From NCBI RefSeq assembly GCF_000411115.1, contig NZ_KE150253.1, positions 124,001-188,000 on the forward strand: a DNA stretch of 64,000 nucleotides. The letters run 5' to 3'. The translations under genes were made by a program, and so were the position numbers. The DNA is from Capnocytophaga granulosa ATCC 51502 (GTDB taxonomy: Bacteria; Bacteroidota; Bacteroidia; Flavobacteriales; Flavobacteriaceae). Under the pieces are notes generated by a model, which saw only the letters and a program-made list of their open reading frames with translations, made no database searches and was not told the DNA's origin. Shown piece by piece: positions 25,431-34,143 of the stretch. How positions within the stretch are numbered: the first letter of the stretch is position 1; each line of letters opens with the position of its first letter.

Positions 25431-25481
25431 GTCATATCTATTGTCTTCTGTTTACCAATGATTAAAATTAACAATTAAGCA

Positions 25482-25513
25482 TTGATAATTAACAATTATA
25501 TTTCGTACATTTG
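25482..25513 (+). promoter_or_regulatory. Promoter of the Uma2-fhs operon
   Basis: TTG at 25482-25484 and TACATTTG at 25506-25513 are 21 nt apart and fit the Bacteroidota consensus. The ATG at 25533 follows 19 nt later, which rules out the longer frame starting at 25482. Confidence 0.65.
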
Positions 25514-25532
25514 CCCTTTAAATCCCAATGAA

Positions 25533-26114
25533 ATGACCATTACCAGCCTCAATCAGTTAGACCTAAGCCGCGGAGGGTACACCTATGCCGACTATCTGTT
25601 ATGGCAGTTGAAGGAACGGGTGGAGCTACTGCGTGGGCGTATCTTTAAGATGATCCCTGCTCCCGCTATTATTCACCAAAGAATCTCTATGAGGCTCTCA
25701 GGAGAGTTTTATAATTTCTTCAAAGGGAAGTCTTGTGAGGTTTTCACCGCTCCCTTTGATGTCGTTCTTCCCAGTGCCGACGGAAAGGAGGATAATGTGG
25801 TACAGCCCGACCTATGTGTGGTGTGCGACCCTGAGAAATTGGCCGATGGCAAGCGCTGCTTAGGAGCGCCTGACTTGGTGATTGAGATTCTTTCCAAAGG
25901 TAATTCCCAACGCGATTTAGACGACAAGTTTCACCTATACGAACAAGCGGGGGTAAGTGAATACTGGATCGTACGTCCTACAGATAAGGAAGTGAATATC
26001 TTTGTCTTAGACCAAGGCCTTTACCGAGGCCTTGCGCCTGTGGTGGAGGGGAAAGAAATCACCTCGGTAAAGTTTCCTACTTTGAGCATACATACAAATG
26101 ATATTTTTGATTAA
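25533..26114 (+). CDS. Uma2-family PD-(D/E)xK endonuclease-like protein
   Basis: 193 aa from the ATG at 25533 (MTITSLNQLDLSRGGYTYAD). Family blocks are ELLRGRIFKMIPAPAIIHQR near the N-terminus, VVQPDLCVVCDPEKL, GAPDLVIEILSKGNSQRDLD with the D...E.LS nuclease core, and KFHLYEQAGVSEYWIVRPTD. Uma2 (DUF820) proteins are restriction-endonuclease-like, with no well-known role. The stop codon lies 2 bp before the start of fhs, so the two are co-transcribed. This may be chance rather than shared function. Confidence 0.9.
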   Translation: MTITSLNQLDLSRGGYTYADYLLWQLKERVELLRGRIFKMIPAPAIIHQRISMRLSGEFYNFFKGKSCEVFTAPFDVVLPSADGKEDNVVQPDLCVVCDPEKLADGKRCLGAPDLVIEILSKGNSQRDLDDKFHLYEQAGVSEYWIVRPTDKEVNIFVLDQGLYRGLAPVVEGKEITSVKFPTLSIHTNDIFD

Positions 26115-26116
26115 TT

Positions 26117-27793
26117 ATGAGTTTTCCTACTGATCTTGCCATAGCGCAACAAGCTCACATGCTACCTATTAGAGAGATAGCCAAAAAATTAGATATCCCA
26201 GAAGATGATATAGACCCTTATGGGAAATACAAGGCCAAGTTGCCTTTGTCCCTGATAGACCCTAAGAAGATTGCCCAGCACAAGCTCATCTTGGTTACTG
26301 CCATTACCCCTACTCCAGCAGGGGAAGGTAAGACTACTGTGAGCATTGGTCTTACAGAGGGGCTGAACAAGATAGGTAAAAAGGCCATTGCTGTTCTTCG
26401 CGAGCCGTCCTTAGGCCCTGTCTTCGGCATCAAAGGAGGGGCAGCAGGCGGAGGCTATTCCCAAGTGGTGCCCATGGAGGACATCAACCTGCACTTCACT
26501 GGTGACTTTGCCGCTATTGAGCGCGCCAACAACCTCTTGGCTGCCGTAATAGACAATAATATACAGAGCAAAACCCACTCCATAGGCATAGATCCTCGTA
26601 CGGTGGTATGGAAGCGTGTGATGGATATGAACGACCGCGCCTTACGCCATATCATAGTAGGCTTGGGTGGCGCTACCCATGGTATTCCCCGCGAAGATGG
26701 GTTCAATATCACTCCTGCTTCGGAGATTATGGCGATCCTCTGTCTGGCGGAGAACTTCTCTGACCTTAAGCGCCGTATTGGCAATATCTATGTAGGAAAG
26801 AAGTATGACGGCACCCCCGTTTTTGCACGCGACCTGAAGGCTGTAGGGGCAATGGCACTACTGCTGAAAGAGGCTATCAAGCCCAACCTTGTACAAACCC
26901 TTGAGAATAACCCTGCTATCCTTCACGGAGGGCCTTTTGCAAGTATCGCCCAAGGTACCAATACCGTATTGGCGACCAAGATGGGACTTTCCTTAGGCGA
27001 ATATGTAGTTACCGAAGCGGGCTTTGGAGCAGACCTAGGGGCAGAGAAGTTCCTTAATATCAAGTGCGTATCGGCAGGACTTGCTCCTGATGCTGTAGTG
27101 GTAGTGGCTACTGTACGTGCCCTACGTCACCACGGCGGTGCTACCAAAGAGGAGTACAACACCCCTTCCTTAGAGCGTGTAAAGAAAGGTATTGCCAACT
27201 TAGAAAAACACATAGAAAACGTACAATGTTTCGGACTGAAACCTGTGGTGGCTATCAACCACTTTCCTCATGACAGCGAGGAGGAGATTGCCTATATCCA
27301 AGCCTTCTGCAAGGAACGAGGCGTGGAGGCGATTGTCAGCCGTGGCTTTAGCGAAGGTGGCGCAGGTACCCAAGAGCTTGCCCGTGCGGTGGTAGCCATA
27401 GCCGAGAGCAGAGAAAGCCACTTTACTCCCCTATACGACCATGCTGCTTCGGTAGAGGAAAAGATAAAAACAGTAGCTACCCGTATCTATGGGGCTAAAG
27501 GAGTGAATTATAGTACTAAGGCGCTTAGCCAACTTAAGCAAATCAGCAAATTGGGCTTCGACAAACTTCCTATCTGTATGGTTAAGACCCCTAAGTCACT
27601 CAGCGATGACGAGAAGAAGTTGGCTCGCCCAACCGATTTTGAGGTAACCGTTCGCGAGTTCGAGTTTGCCTCAGGAGCGGGCTTTATCATTCCTATCTTA
27701 GGCGATACGGTGCGTATGCCAGGTTTGCCAAGTGTGCCTGCCGCCGAAGGTATGGATATAGATGATGATGGCGTGATTACAGGACTTAGTTAA
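26117..27793 (+). CDS. fhs: Formate-tetrahydrofolate ligase
   Basis: 558 aa, near the usual 555. The ATP-binding P-loop is TPAGEGKTT at about residues 67-75 (PTPAGEGKTTVSIGLTEGL). The conserved blocks REPSLGPVFGIKGGAAGGGY, HFTGDFAAIERANNLLAA and EAGFGADLGAEKF are present. It makes 10-formyl-THF from formate, THF and ATP in one-carbon metabolism, which feeds purine and fMet-tRNA synthesis. It is the second gene after Uma2 and converges with murG; a hairpin of heptamer repeats separates the two. Confidence 0.97.
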   Translation: MSFPTDLAIAQQAHMLPIREIAKKLDIPEDDIDPYGKYKAKLPLSLIDPKKIAQHKLILVTAITPTPAGEGKTTVSIGLTEGLNKIGKKAIAVLREPSLGPVFGIKGGAAGGGYSQVVPMEDINLHFTGDFAAIERANNLLAAVIDNNIQSKTHSIGIDPRTVVWKRVMDMNDRALRHIIVGLGGATHGIPREDGFNITPASEIMAILCLAENFSDLKRRIGNIYVGKKYDGTPVFARDLKAVGAMALLLKEAIKPNLVQTLENNPAILHGGPFASIAQGTNTVLATKMGLSLGEYVVTEAGFGADLGAEKFLNIKCVSAGLAPDAVVVVATVRALRHHGGATKEEYNTPSLERVKKGIANLEKHIENVQCFGLKPVVAINHFPHDSEEEIAYIQAFCKERGVEAIVSRGFSEGGAGTQELARAVVAIAESRESHFTPLYDHAASVEEKIKTVATRIYGAKGVNYSTKALSQLKQISKLGFDKLPICMVKTPKSLSDDEKKLARPTDFEVTVREFEFASGAGFIIPILGDTVRMPGLPSVPAAEGMDIDDDGVITGLS

Positions 27794-27850
27794 GTGAAGA
27801 GTGAAGAGTGAAGAGTGAAAAGTGAAAAGTTACTCTTCACTTTTCACTTT
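27794..27850. terminator. Bidirectional terminator-like hairpin between fhs and murG
   Basis: The heptamer units GTGAAGA/GTGAAAA are followed by their complement. GTGAAAAGTGAA (27815-27826) pairs perfectly with TTCACTTTTCAC (27836-27847). The hairpin reaches into the last codons of murG. The T-rich flanks allow it to work in both directions. Confidence 0.6.
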
Positions 27851-28924
27851 TAGTATTTCACTTATCTTATCAACTATCTCTTGGGTAGCGTGGGGACGGG
27901 CGAGCTTTCGGAAGTTTTCGGAAAGCTCTTTTCGCTTGTTCTCATCGGAGAGGAGGGCGGTGAAAAGAGAGGGAAAATGAGTGGTGATGTCTGTTTCCTT
28001 AAGTAAGAGAGCTGCATTTTGGTCGGCTATGGCTTGGGCATTTTTCGTTTGGTGGTCTTCGGCGACGTTGGGGGAGGGGACGAAGATGACAGGCTTGCCT
28101 ACGACGGACAGTTCGCTGACGGAGCTAGCACCTGCACGGGAGATAATCACATCGGCAAGGGAGAAGGCCGCTTTCATGTTCTCCACAAAGGGGAGGATAC
28201 GTACCGATTCGCTTTCTAAGTGCTTGTACTCAGGGAAGTAGTAAGCCCCACACTGCCAGAGGACTTGTACCTCCTTCTCCTGGAAGAGCGGTAAGTGCTC
28301 CTTGACCAATTCGTTAATCTTTCTTGCCCCTAAACTGCCTCCGATGACAAGCAAGGTAAAGGCTTGAGGGTCAAGAGAAAAGAGCTTATAAGCCTCAGGG
28401 TCTTTGTCTGTTATTGTCATTAAGTCCTCACGGATAGGGTTGCCGGTGAGAAAGAGAGGGGCAGAAGGGAAATAACGTTCCATATGGTCATAAGCCACGA
28501 AGATGCCTTTGGCGCCTTTGGCTACCCACTTGTTAGTTACCCCAGCATAGGAGTTTTGTTCCTGAATAAAATAAGGAATTCCCAATAGCTGTGCGGCCTT
28601 CAGGGTAGGGGCGGAGGCATAGCCTCCGGTGCCGATGACCACATCGGGCTGGAAGCGCTTGATGAGCTTATAGGCCTTATAGAGGCTATAGATGACCCTA
28701 AAGGGAAAGGCAAGTGTAGAGAGGCTGAGCTTGCGCTGGAGTCCGCGAATGGGGAGTCCTACTATAGGGTAGCCCGCCTTGGGGACACGCTGCATTTCCA
28801 TTTTGCCCTCGGCACCGACAAAGAGAAACTCAGCAGAGGGGAATCGCTTTTTGATCTCACCTGCAATAGCCAAGGCAGGGAAGATGTGGCCACCTGTGCC
28901 ACCACCAGAGAGGAGAATACGCAT
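27830..28924 (-). CDS. murG: UDP-GlcNAc:lipid I N-acetylglucosaminyltransferase MurG
   Basis: 364 aa. The N-terminal GT-B motif GGGTGGHIFPALAIA is at residues 7-21. Family blocks VIGTGGYASAPTLKAAQLLG, IQEQNSYAGVTNKW, VIGGSLGARKINELV and the UDP-binding ISRAGASSVSEL are all seen. It converts lipid I to lipid II at the inner face of the membrane. In most Bacteroidota murG follows ftsW in the dcw cluster. Here it stands alone on the opposite strand, next to tRNA-Phe and about 8 kb before mraZ. Its last residues (KVKSEE) come from heptamer repeat sequence. Confidence 0.96.
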   Translation of the reverse strand: MRILLSGGGTGGHIFPALAIAGEIKKRFPSAEFLFVGAEGKMEMQRVPKAGYPIVGLPIRGLQRKLSLSTLAFPFRVIYSLYKAYKLIKRFQPDVVIGTGGYASAPTLKAAQLLGIPYFIQEQNSYAGVTNKWVAKGAKGIFVAYDHMERYFPSAPLFLTGNPIREDLMTITDKDPEAYKLFSLDPQAFTLLVIGGSLGARKINELVKEHLPLFQEKEVQVLWQCGAYYFPEYKHLESESVRILPFVENMKAAFSLADVIISRAGASSVSELSVVGKPVIFVPSPNVAEDHQTKNAQAIADQNAALLLKETDITTHFPSLFTALLSDENKRKELSENFRKLARPHATQEIVDKISEILKVKSEE

Positions 28925-28974
28925 AGATTTAATTGTTAATTGTCAATTATCAATTGTCAATGACATGTAAATAA

Positions 28975-29012
28975 AAAAACTACTTTTTCAAAAGAGAGAA
29001 AAAGTAGTTTTG
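28975..29012 (-). terminator. Rho-independent terminator of tRNA-Phe
   Basis: Read on the minus strand, AAAACTACTTTTTC pairs with GAGAAAAAGTAGTTTT across a short loop and is followed by a run of T residues. It lies directly after the tRNA in its direction of transcription. Confidence 0.8.
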
Positions 29013-29028
29013 AAAAAAATTTTAATAG

Positions 29029-29101
29029 TGGTGCCTCCAGGAATCGAACCAGGGACACAAGGATTTTCAGTCCTTTGCTCTACCAACTGAGCTAAGGCAC
29101 C
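29029..29101 (-). tRNA. tRNA-Phe (anticodon GAA)
   Basis: On the minus strand this is a full cloverleaf. The acceptor GGTGCCT pairs with AGGCACC, the D-arm is GCTC-AGTTGGTA-GAGC, and the anticodon stem AAGGA/TCCTT encloses CTGAAAA, giving GAA. The variable loop is GTGTC and the T-loop TTCGATT. CCA is not encoded; position 73 is A. The T-stem CCTGG/CCTGG has one U-U mismatch at 51-63. A promoter lies upstream and a terminator downstream. Confidence 0.95.
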
Positions 29102-29122
29102 ATTGGTTGTTTAATTCGGGTG

Positions 29123-29152
29123 CAAAGGTACAACTTTTTTTCTAATCTGCAA
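29123..29152 (-). promoter_or_regulatory. Promoter of tRNA-Phe
   Basis: On the minus strand, TTG (29150-29152) and TACCTTTG (29123-29130) are 19 nt apart, a full Bacteroidota -33/-7 pair. The tRNA begins about 21 nt downstream. The rest of the gap to 29327 is A/T-rich and shows no gene. Confidence 0.7.
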
Positions 29153-29327
29153 GGGATTGAGAGAAATTTTCGGAAAAAATTTTTCTTTTGTTTTTATGTT
29201 ATTGTTTTTCAATAAATTAAAACTGAAAAATTTTTACTAAACAAAATTTTAACGGGGGGATTTTATTTTTTTCTTGTTTAAGAGCTAAAAAAGTTAGATA
29301 TTTGCAAGCTGTAACAGTAATGAACAT

Positions 29328-30575
29328 ATGAGGTTACCTATAGTCTTAGCTTTGTTTTTAGTCACTTTTGCTTATGGTCAGAAGGGGACTAATTCGCCAT
29401 TTTCCTATTATGGATTGGGAGAGAAGCGTTTTGAAGGGAATACGGAGAATGCCCTTATGGGCGGGGTGAATGCCTATGTGGATTCTACACGGGTGGATGT
29501 ACGTAATCCTGCCTCATTGGCCAAGCTCACCCGTACGACCTTTTCTCTGGCTACTTCCTATGATATAAGGAAGATGCAGACCTCAGCGAGCAGCTATCAG
29601 GAGCGTACTTTTCTGTTGGATTACTTGAACCTCTCTTTTCCCATATATAAAAACTTAGGGGTATCGGTAGGGTTGCGCCCTTATACTTCGGTAGGTTATA
29701 GGCTGATGAGCCATGAGAGCATCAGTGGTAGGGAACAATATTACTCTTACGAAGGGAGTGGCGGGGTAAATCAGGCATATTTGGCCGCAGGCTATGAGGT
29801 TTTGAAAGGCCTTAGAATAGGTGTTTCAGGCGGTTTTAACTTTGGGAAGACCCAGTGGCAAAACCTCTATAGTTCGCCTTCGTTCTTATACATCTCCAGA
29901 GAAGATAGTGAGTCTCTTTACCGTGGCGGTAGCTATGCCTTAGGGGTACAATATGAGCGGGAATTGACCAAAGACTTATCTCTGAGTGTGGGGCTGAGCT
30001 ATATACCAGAGGCACGCTTGCGTTCGACTAATAACTTGACACTCTATTCGCTCAGGCCTGCTAGTGGCAATTTCCTAGTTAAGGACAGTCGCAATATCAC
30101 AGACCCAAATCTGGTAAAGACCAACCTTACGCTTCCCTCCTCTTTGGACTTTTCGGCAGGGGTGGGAGATCAAGAGCGCTGGTTTGCAGGAGCGAGCTTT
30201 GGCTATTCCAATATGAGTGCGTTCTCTAACCCATTTGTAACCTCTTCTTTTGTGGGGTATGAGAATGCGTACCGCTTTTCAGTAGGAGGATTTTATTTGC
30301 CACATAATACAGTTTACACAAAATACTGGAAACGAGTTACTTACAGAGCAGGATTGTATTATGAGCATACAGGAATTATTGTAAAAGAGAAGCCTATCAA
30401 CGATTTTGGCATAACTTTTGGAGTAAGCCTACCAGTGCAAGGGCTCTCTAATGCAACTATTGGAGCGGCTTGGGGTAAGAGAGGAGATGGCAGCGTGCTG
30501 AAGGAGAATTATTTGACACTGAAAGTAGCCTTGACACTCAATGATAAATGGTTCCAAAGAACGAAATACCATTAA
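29328..30575 (+). CDS. Putative outer-membrane beta-barrel protein
   Basis: 415 aa with a signal peptide (MRLPIVLALFLVTFAYGQ). The mature protein starts NSPFSYYGLGEKRFEGNTEN and continues as alternating amphipathic beta strands, ending in an aromatic-rich strand, as in FadL/OmpP1-like barrels. A central block (GVSVGLRPYTSVGYRLMS) and repeated Tyr/Phe strands support a barrel. It opens a block that continues with TPR, lptC, CorC-type and ppiD genes, a flavobacterial order tied to outer-membrane assembly. The substrate is unknown. Confidence 0.75.
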   Translation: MRLPIVLALFLVTFAYGQKGTNSPFSYYGLGEKRFEGNTENALMGGVNAYVDSTRVDVRNPASLAKLTRTTFSLATSYDIRKMQTSASSYQERTFLLDYLNLSFPIYKNLGVSVGLRPYTSVGYRLMSHESISGREQYYSYEGSGGVNQAYLAAGYEVLKGLRIGVSGGFNFGKTQWQNLYSSPSFLYISREDSESLYRGGSYALGVQYERELTKDLSLSVGLSYIPEARLRSTNNLTLYSLRPASGNFLVKDSRNITDPNLVKTNLTLPSSLDFSAGVGDQERWFAGASFGYSNMSAFSNPFVTSSFVGYENAYRFSVGGFYLPHNTVYTKYWKRVTYRAGLYYEHTGIIVKEKPINDFGITFGVSLPVQGLSNATIGAAWGKRGDGSVLKENYLTLKVALTLNDKWFQRTKYH

Positions 30576-30683
30576 TAAATTGTTAATTGTTAATTATTAA
30601 TTGTTACCTGCTAACACATAGTAGCATATAGTAACTTAAATATCTAATACCTAAAATAAGAAATTAACCCTTAGAATAAAAAA

Positions 30684-32003
30684 ATGAAAAAGAAATTCCT
30701 ATTTTCAGTACTTTTTGTAGCGGGTACGTTAGGTACTTTTGCGCAAAAAGAAGAGTGCCAGCTGAAGGCCTCTGTATATGTAGAAGCAGCAAAGCTTAAG
30801 AACTATAATGATGCCTATGAGCCATGGAAGTATGTGTATGATCATTGTCCAGAACTCTATCAGTCTACTTTCCAATATGGAGAACGTATTCTCAGAGATA
30901 AGATTGCTAAAGGAACAGACAAACAGAAGTATATAAAGGATTTACAAGAGCTTTATGAGAAGTATTTCCAGTATTTCCCACAAAAATTCTCACAGGCGGA
31001 TAAGAATATGCGCCAGGCATTCCTTATGGTAGAACAAAATATAGGTACTAAGGAACAACTTTTTGCGCTTTTGGATGATACCTATAAGCTCAATAAAGAT
31101 GCGTTCAACGATGATACCCTTATCTATCAGTATTTTGCTTCAGCCTTGGATCTTTACAAGGGAGGGAAGAAGCAAGTACAAGAGGTCTTTGATATCTATG
31201 ACAATGTATCGGAAATCATAGAGAATGAGAATGACAAACTTTCGGTACGTATCAATGAGCTATTGCCTAAGGAAGAGGCTAATACCCTCGATGATAAGGA
31301 AAAGGCACAACTACAGGTGGCACGTACTCGTGTGGGCAATCTAAAGAATATCACCGAGAGTGTGGATGCAGCTTTGGGGCAATTGGCAGATTGTGCAAAC
31401 CTTATTCCGCTTTATCAAAAGACCTATGAGGCGAACAAGGACAATGCCGAGTGGCTTCGTAGGGCAGCAGCTAAGATGTCCGATAAGGATTGTACCTCTG
31501 ACCCACTTTTTGCCAAGCTCGTAGAACGTCTTTACCAGCTATCACCTTCGGCTTCTTCCGCTCTATACTTAGGAATCATGAAAGAGAAGCAAAAGAATAC
31601 CACAGAGGCGGTGAAATACTTTAACCAAGCGGTAGATTTGGAGAAAGACAACCTAAAGAAATCCATGTATTTGGTAAAAATAGCCAGCAAATACTCAGGT
31701 AGTACAGCGGTAAGTTATGCTCAAAAGGCGCTTTCATACAATCCATCCAATACGACAGCTTACCAGATCATGGCACAGGCCTATGCTGGAGCTGCTAATG
31801 AGTGCGGTTCGACCTCCTTTGAGAAGCGCGCTGTATATTGGCTTGCTGCCGCCACTGCCAGAAAAGGCGGTTTGGACAAGTTGGCCGCACGCTATGAGGC
31901 ACTTGCACCTTCTAGGGCAGATATATTTAACTCAGGATTGGCAGGAAAGACCATTACCTTCAAGTGCTGGGTAGGCCAATCGGTTAAGGTACCCCAATTG
32001 TAA
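30684..32003 (+). CDS. Tetratricopeptide-repeat protein, exported
   Basis: 439 aa. The N-terminus MKKKFLFSVLFVAGTLGTFAQ is a signal peptide. Several helical TPR-type units follow, clearest near residues 280-370 (ALYLGIMKEKQKNTTEAVKY, AVSYAQKALSYNPSNTTAYQ). A C-terminal tail ends in KTITFKCWVGQSVKVPQL. It probably acts as a periplasmic scaffold. Its stop codon overlaps the start of lptC (TAATG), so translation is coupled. It belongs to the OMP-TPR-lptC-CorC-ppiD block. Confidence 0.85.
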   Translation: MKKKFLFSVLFVAGTLGTFAQKEECQLKASVYVEAAKLKNYNDAYEPWKYVYDHCPELYQSTFQYGERILRDKIAKGTDKQKYIKDLQELYEKYFQYFPQKFSQADKNMRQAFLMVEQNIGTKEQLFALLDDTYKLNKDAFNDDTLIYQYFASALDLYKGGKKQVQEVFDIYDNVSEIIENENDKLSVRINELLPKEEANTLDDKEKAQLQVARTRVGNLKNITESVDAALGQLADCANLIPLYQKTYEANKDNAEWLRRAAAKMSDKDCTSDPLFAKLVERLYQLSPSASSALYLGIMKEKQKNTTEAVKYFNQAVDLEKDNLKKSMYLVKIASKYSGSTAVSYAQKALSYNPSNTTAYQIMAQAYAGAANECGSTSFEKRAVYWLAAATARKGGLDKLAARYEALAPSRADIFNSGLAGKTITFKCWVGQSVKVPQL

Positions 32004-32566
32004 TGATAAGAACTTGTATAAAAAGATTGTTATTGGTTAGAAACATTGTAGGGCTTTTTGTCCTTACAATGTTTTTCTCGTGTGATGATGAGCCGAAGAA
32101 AAACCACTTGCAACAAGATAAGATTCCCAATGGGGAGACGTATAATTTCCGCTTGTTGTACACAGATTCTGCAAAGGTCAAGACGATCCTGGAGAGTAGC
32201 CTGAACAAGGATTTTTCCAATCAGCGTTTTCCCTATACGGAGTTTCCCGAAGGAATGGTACTGAGGTTGTATGACGATATGGGGCATGAGAATATCATTC
32301 GCTCTAAGTATGCGATCTATTACTTGCCAACCCAGATGGTAGAGCTACGCGATAGTGTGTCGCTTTCCACTTATGAGGGTAAGCAGCTCAAGACCTCACA
32401 GCTATTCTGGCAGGCCTCCACGGATTGGGTCTTTACCGAACGTCCATTTGAGTTTGTGGATTCACTGCAAGGAACTATCACCAAGGGCATCGGTATGGAT
32501 TTTGATAAGCAATTTACACACCTAAAAGCCCATAAAATCACGGGGATTATACCCATAAGAGAATAG
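32003..32566 (+). CDS. lptC: LPS export ABC transporter periplasmic protein LptC
   Basis: 187 aa. The N-terminal segment IVGLFVLTMFFSC ends in a lipobox-like SC, so it may be a lipoprotein in place of the bitopic form of E. coli. The beta-jellyroll core is seen in YNFRLLYTDSAKVKTILESS, then the LSTYEGKQLKTSQLFWQAS block with the conserved L.T..L.W motif, and GIGMDFDKQFTHLKAHKITG near the end. It passes LPS from LptBFG to LptA. It overlaps the TPR gene by 1 bp. Confidence 0.88.
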   Translation: MIRTCIKRLLLVRNIVGLFVLTMFFSCDDEPKKNHLQQDKIPNGETYNFRLLYTDSAKVKTILESSLNKDFSNQRFPYTEFPEGMVLRLYDDMGHENIIRSKYAIYYLPTQMVELRDSVSLSTYEGKQLKTSQLFWQASTDWVFTERPFEFVDSLQGTITKGIGMDFDKQFTHLKAHKITGIIPIRE

Positions 32567-32567
32567 T

Positions 32568-32638
32568 GACAAGTGACTAATGACAAGTGACAAGTGACGA
32601 ATGATTAATGATTAATGATTAATGATTAATGATTAATG
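32568..32638. repeat. Intergenic heptamer array
   Basis: About ten consecutive 7-bp units of the AGTGACA/AATGACA type are followed by five exact copies of ATTAATG at 32604-32638. The array begins just after the lptC stop codon. No gene. Confidence 0.85.
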
Positions 32639-32663
32639 TCTGTTACCTAAACCCTAATAAAAA

Positions 32664-33911
32664 ATGTTGACATCACTGATATTCATAACCGTACTATTGT
32701 TGCTCTCTGCGTTTTTCTCAGGGATGGAGATTGCGTATGTCTCCTCGAACAAGGTGCAATTGGAAATAGAGAAGAAGGAAGGTGGGGTGATTGGCAATAT
32801 ATTGGGGAAACTCACTCGTAAGCCATCCAAGTTTATCGCCACTATGCTGGTGGGTAACAATATCACCTTGGTGATCTATGGGATAGAGATGGGGAAATTG
32901 GTTGTGGCGCAGTTGCCTCCTTATTTCCATAATGTATTGTGGCAGACGATTATCTCAACCTTGGTGATTGTCATCACAGGAGAGTTTCTGCCCAAGGTGT
33001 TTTTTCAGATCTATTCCAATACACTCCTTAGAGCACTCAGTCCTATTACCTATGTGTTTTATTTGATCTTTTCACCTGTTTCAACTTTTGTTATTTGGCT
33101 GTCGGACAATATTTTACACGTATTCTTCAATACCCAAGGCGATGTGACTAGATTGACTTTTTCCAAGGAAGAGTTGGAGAGCTATATCTCCGAGCAGATA
33201 GAGAACATGCCTGAAGACAGGGAGATGGACAGTGAGGTACAGATCTTCCAGAATGCCTTAGGCTTCTCGCAGGTAAAGGCACGGGAGATTATGCGACCCC
33301 GAACAGAAATAGTGGCGATCAATATAGATGAGTCGGTAGAGGCACTACGAGATCTTTTTGTTAGTTCCAACTACTCAAAAGTACTTGTCTATCAGGAAAA
33401 TATAGACGAAATCATAGGCTATGTACATGCCTTTGACCTCTTCAAGAGTCCAAAGACCATACGAGAGTTTCTCCGACCTATCACCTTTGTGCCAGAGACC
33501 ATTTACATCTCCAAGCTCCTGGATACACTCACCAAGAAGCACCAGAGTATGGCCGTTGTCTTTGACGAATATGGGGGTACTTCGGGACTTATCACCTTGG
33601 AAGACATCGTAGAGGAGCTTTTTGGAGAGATAGAAGATGAGCATGACCAGAATTTTAAGAAGGAATTGCAGATTTCAGACAAAGAATATGTCTTTTCCGC
33701 ACGCTTGGAGGTGGATTATATCAATGAAAAATATAAGCTTTCACTTCCAGAGAGTGAAAACTATGAGACCTTAGGGGGGCTAGTAGTGGCTATCCATGAG
33801 GCGATTCCTTGTAAGGACGAAGAGGTCAGCATAGAGAATTATCGCTTCTTAGTGGAGGAAGTGGCGGATAATAAAGTGATTACAGTGAGAATCTTTGTGA
33901 ATGACAAATGA
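32664..33911 (+). CDS. CNNM/CorC-type transporter (hemolysin-like; GldE-related)
   Basis: 415 aa. A DUF21 membrane domain covers residues 1-185 (LTSLIFITVLLLLSAFFSGM, EFLPKVFFQIYSN). Two CBS domains lie near 205-330 (MRPRTEIVAINIDESVEALR, FDEYGGTSGLITLEDIVEEL with its EELFGEIEDEHD end), and a C-terminal CorC_HlyC domain follows. Members take part in Mg2+/Co2+ transport, and a flavobacterial branch is GldE. The gene name is not assigned because the two cannot be separated here. The final codons and the stop belong to a heptamer repeat array. Confidence 0.88.
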   Translation: MLTSLIFITVLLLLSAFFSGMEIAYVSSNKVQLEIEKKEGGVIGNILGKLTRKPSKFIATMLVGNNITLVIYGIEMGKLVVAQLPPYFHNVLWQTIISTLVIVITGEFLPKVFFQIYSNTLLRALSPITYVFYLIFSPVSTFVIWLSDNILHVFFNTQGDVTRLTFSKEELESYISEQIENMPEDREMDSEVQIFQNALGFSQVKAREIMRPRTEIVAINIDESVEALRDLFVSSNYSKVLVYQENIDEIIGYVHAFDLFKSPKTIREFLRPITFVPETIYISKLLDTLTKKHQSMAVVFDEYGGTSGLITLEDIVEELFGEIEDEHDQNFKKELQISDKEYVFSARLEVDYINEKYKLSLPESENYETLGGLVVAIHEAIPCKDEEVSIENYRFLVEEVADNKVITVRIFVNDK

Positions 33912-33972
33912 CAAATGACAAATGACGAGTGACAAGTGACAAGTGACTAATGACTAGTGACAAGCGACTAAT
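33899..33972. repeat. Heptamer array overlapping the CorC-type gene's stop
   Basis: About ten units of (A/G)TGAC(A/T)A run from inside the last codons of the CorC-type gene. The stop codon TGA is part of the first units. The rest of the gap to 34143 contains a second heptamer array at about 34074-34138 but no gene. Confidence 0.85.
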
Positions 33973-34143
33973 GGTAAGTGTTTGATAATCACTGTATTAT
34001 ATAGATGTGGATAAATAAGAAGTATAAAATTTTTAAAATTGGTAAAAAAGTTGTAATTTCGCACCCCAAAATAGTGAAAAGTGACTAGTGAAAGGAGAAT
34101 ACTTGCCACTAATCACTAACTACTAAAAACTAAAAACTATAAA

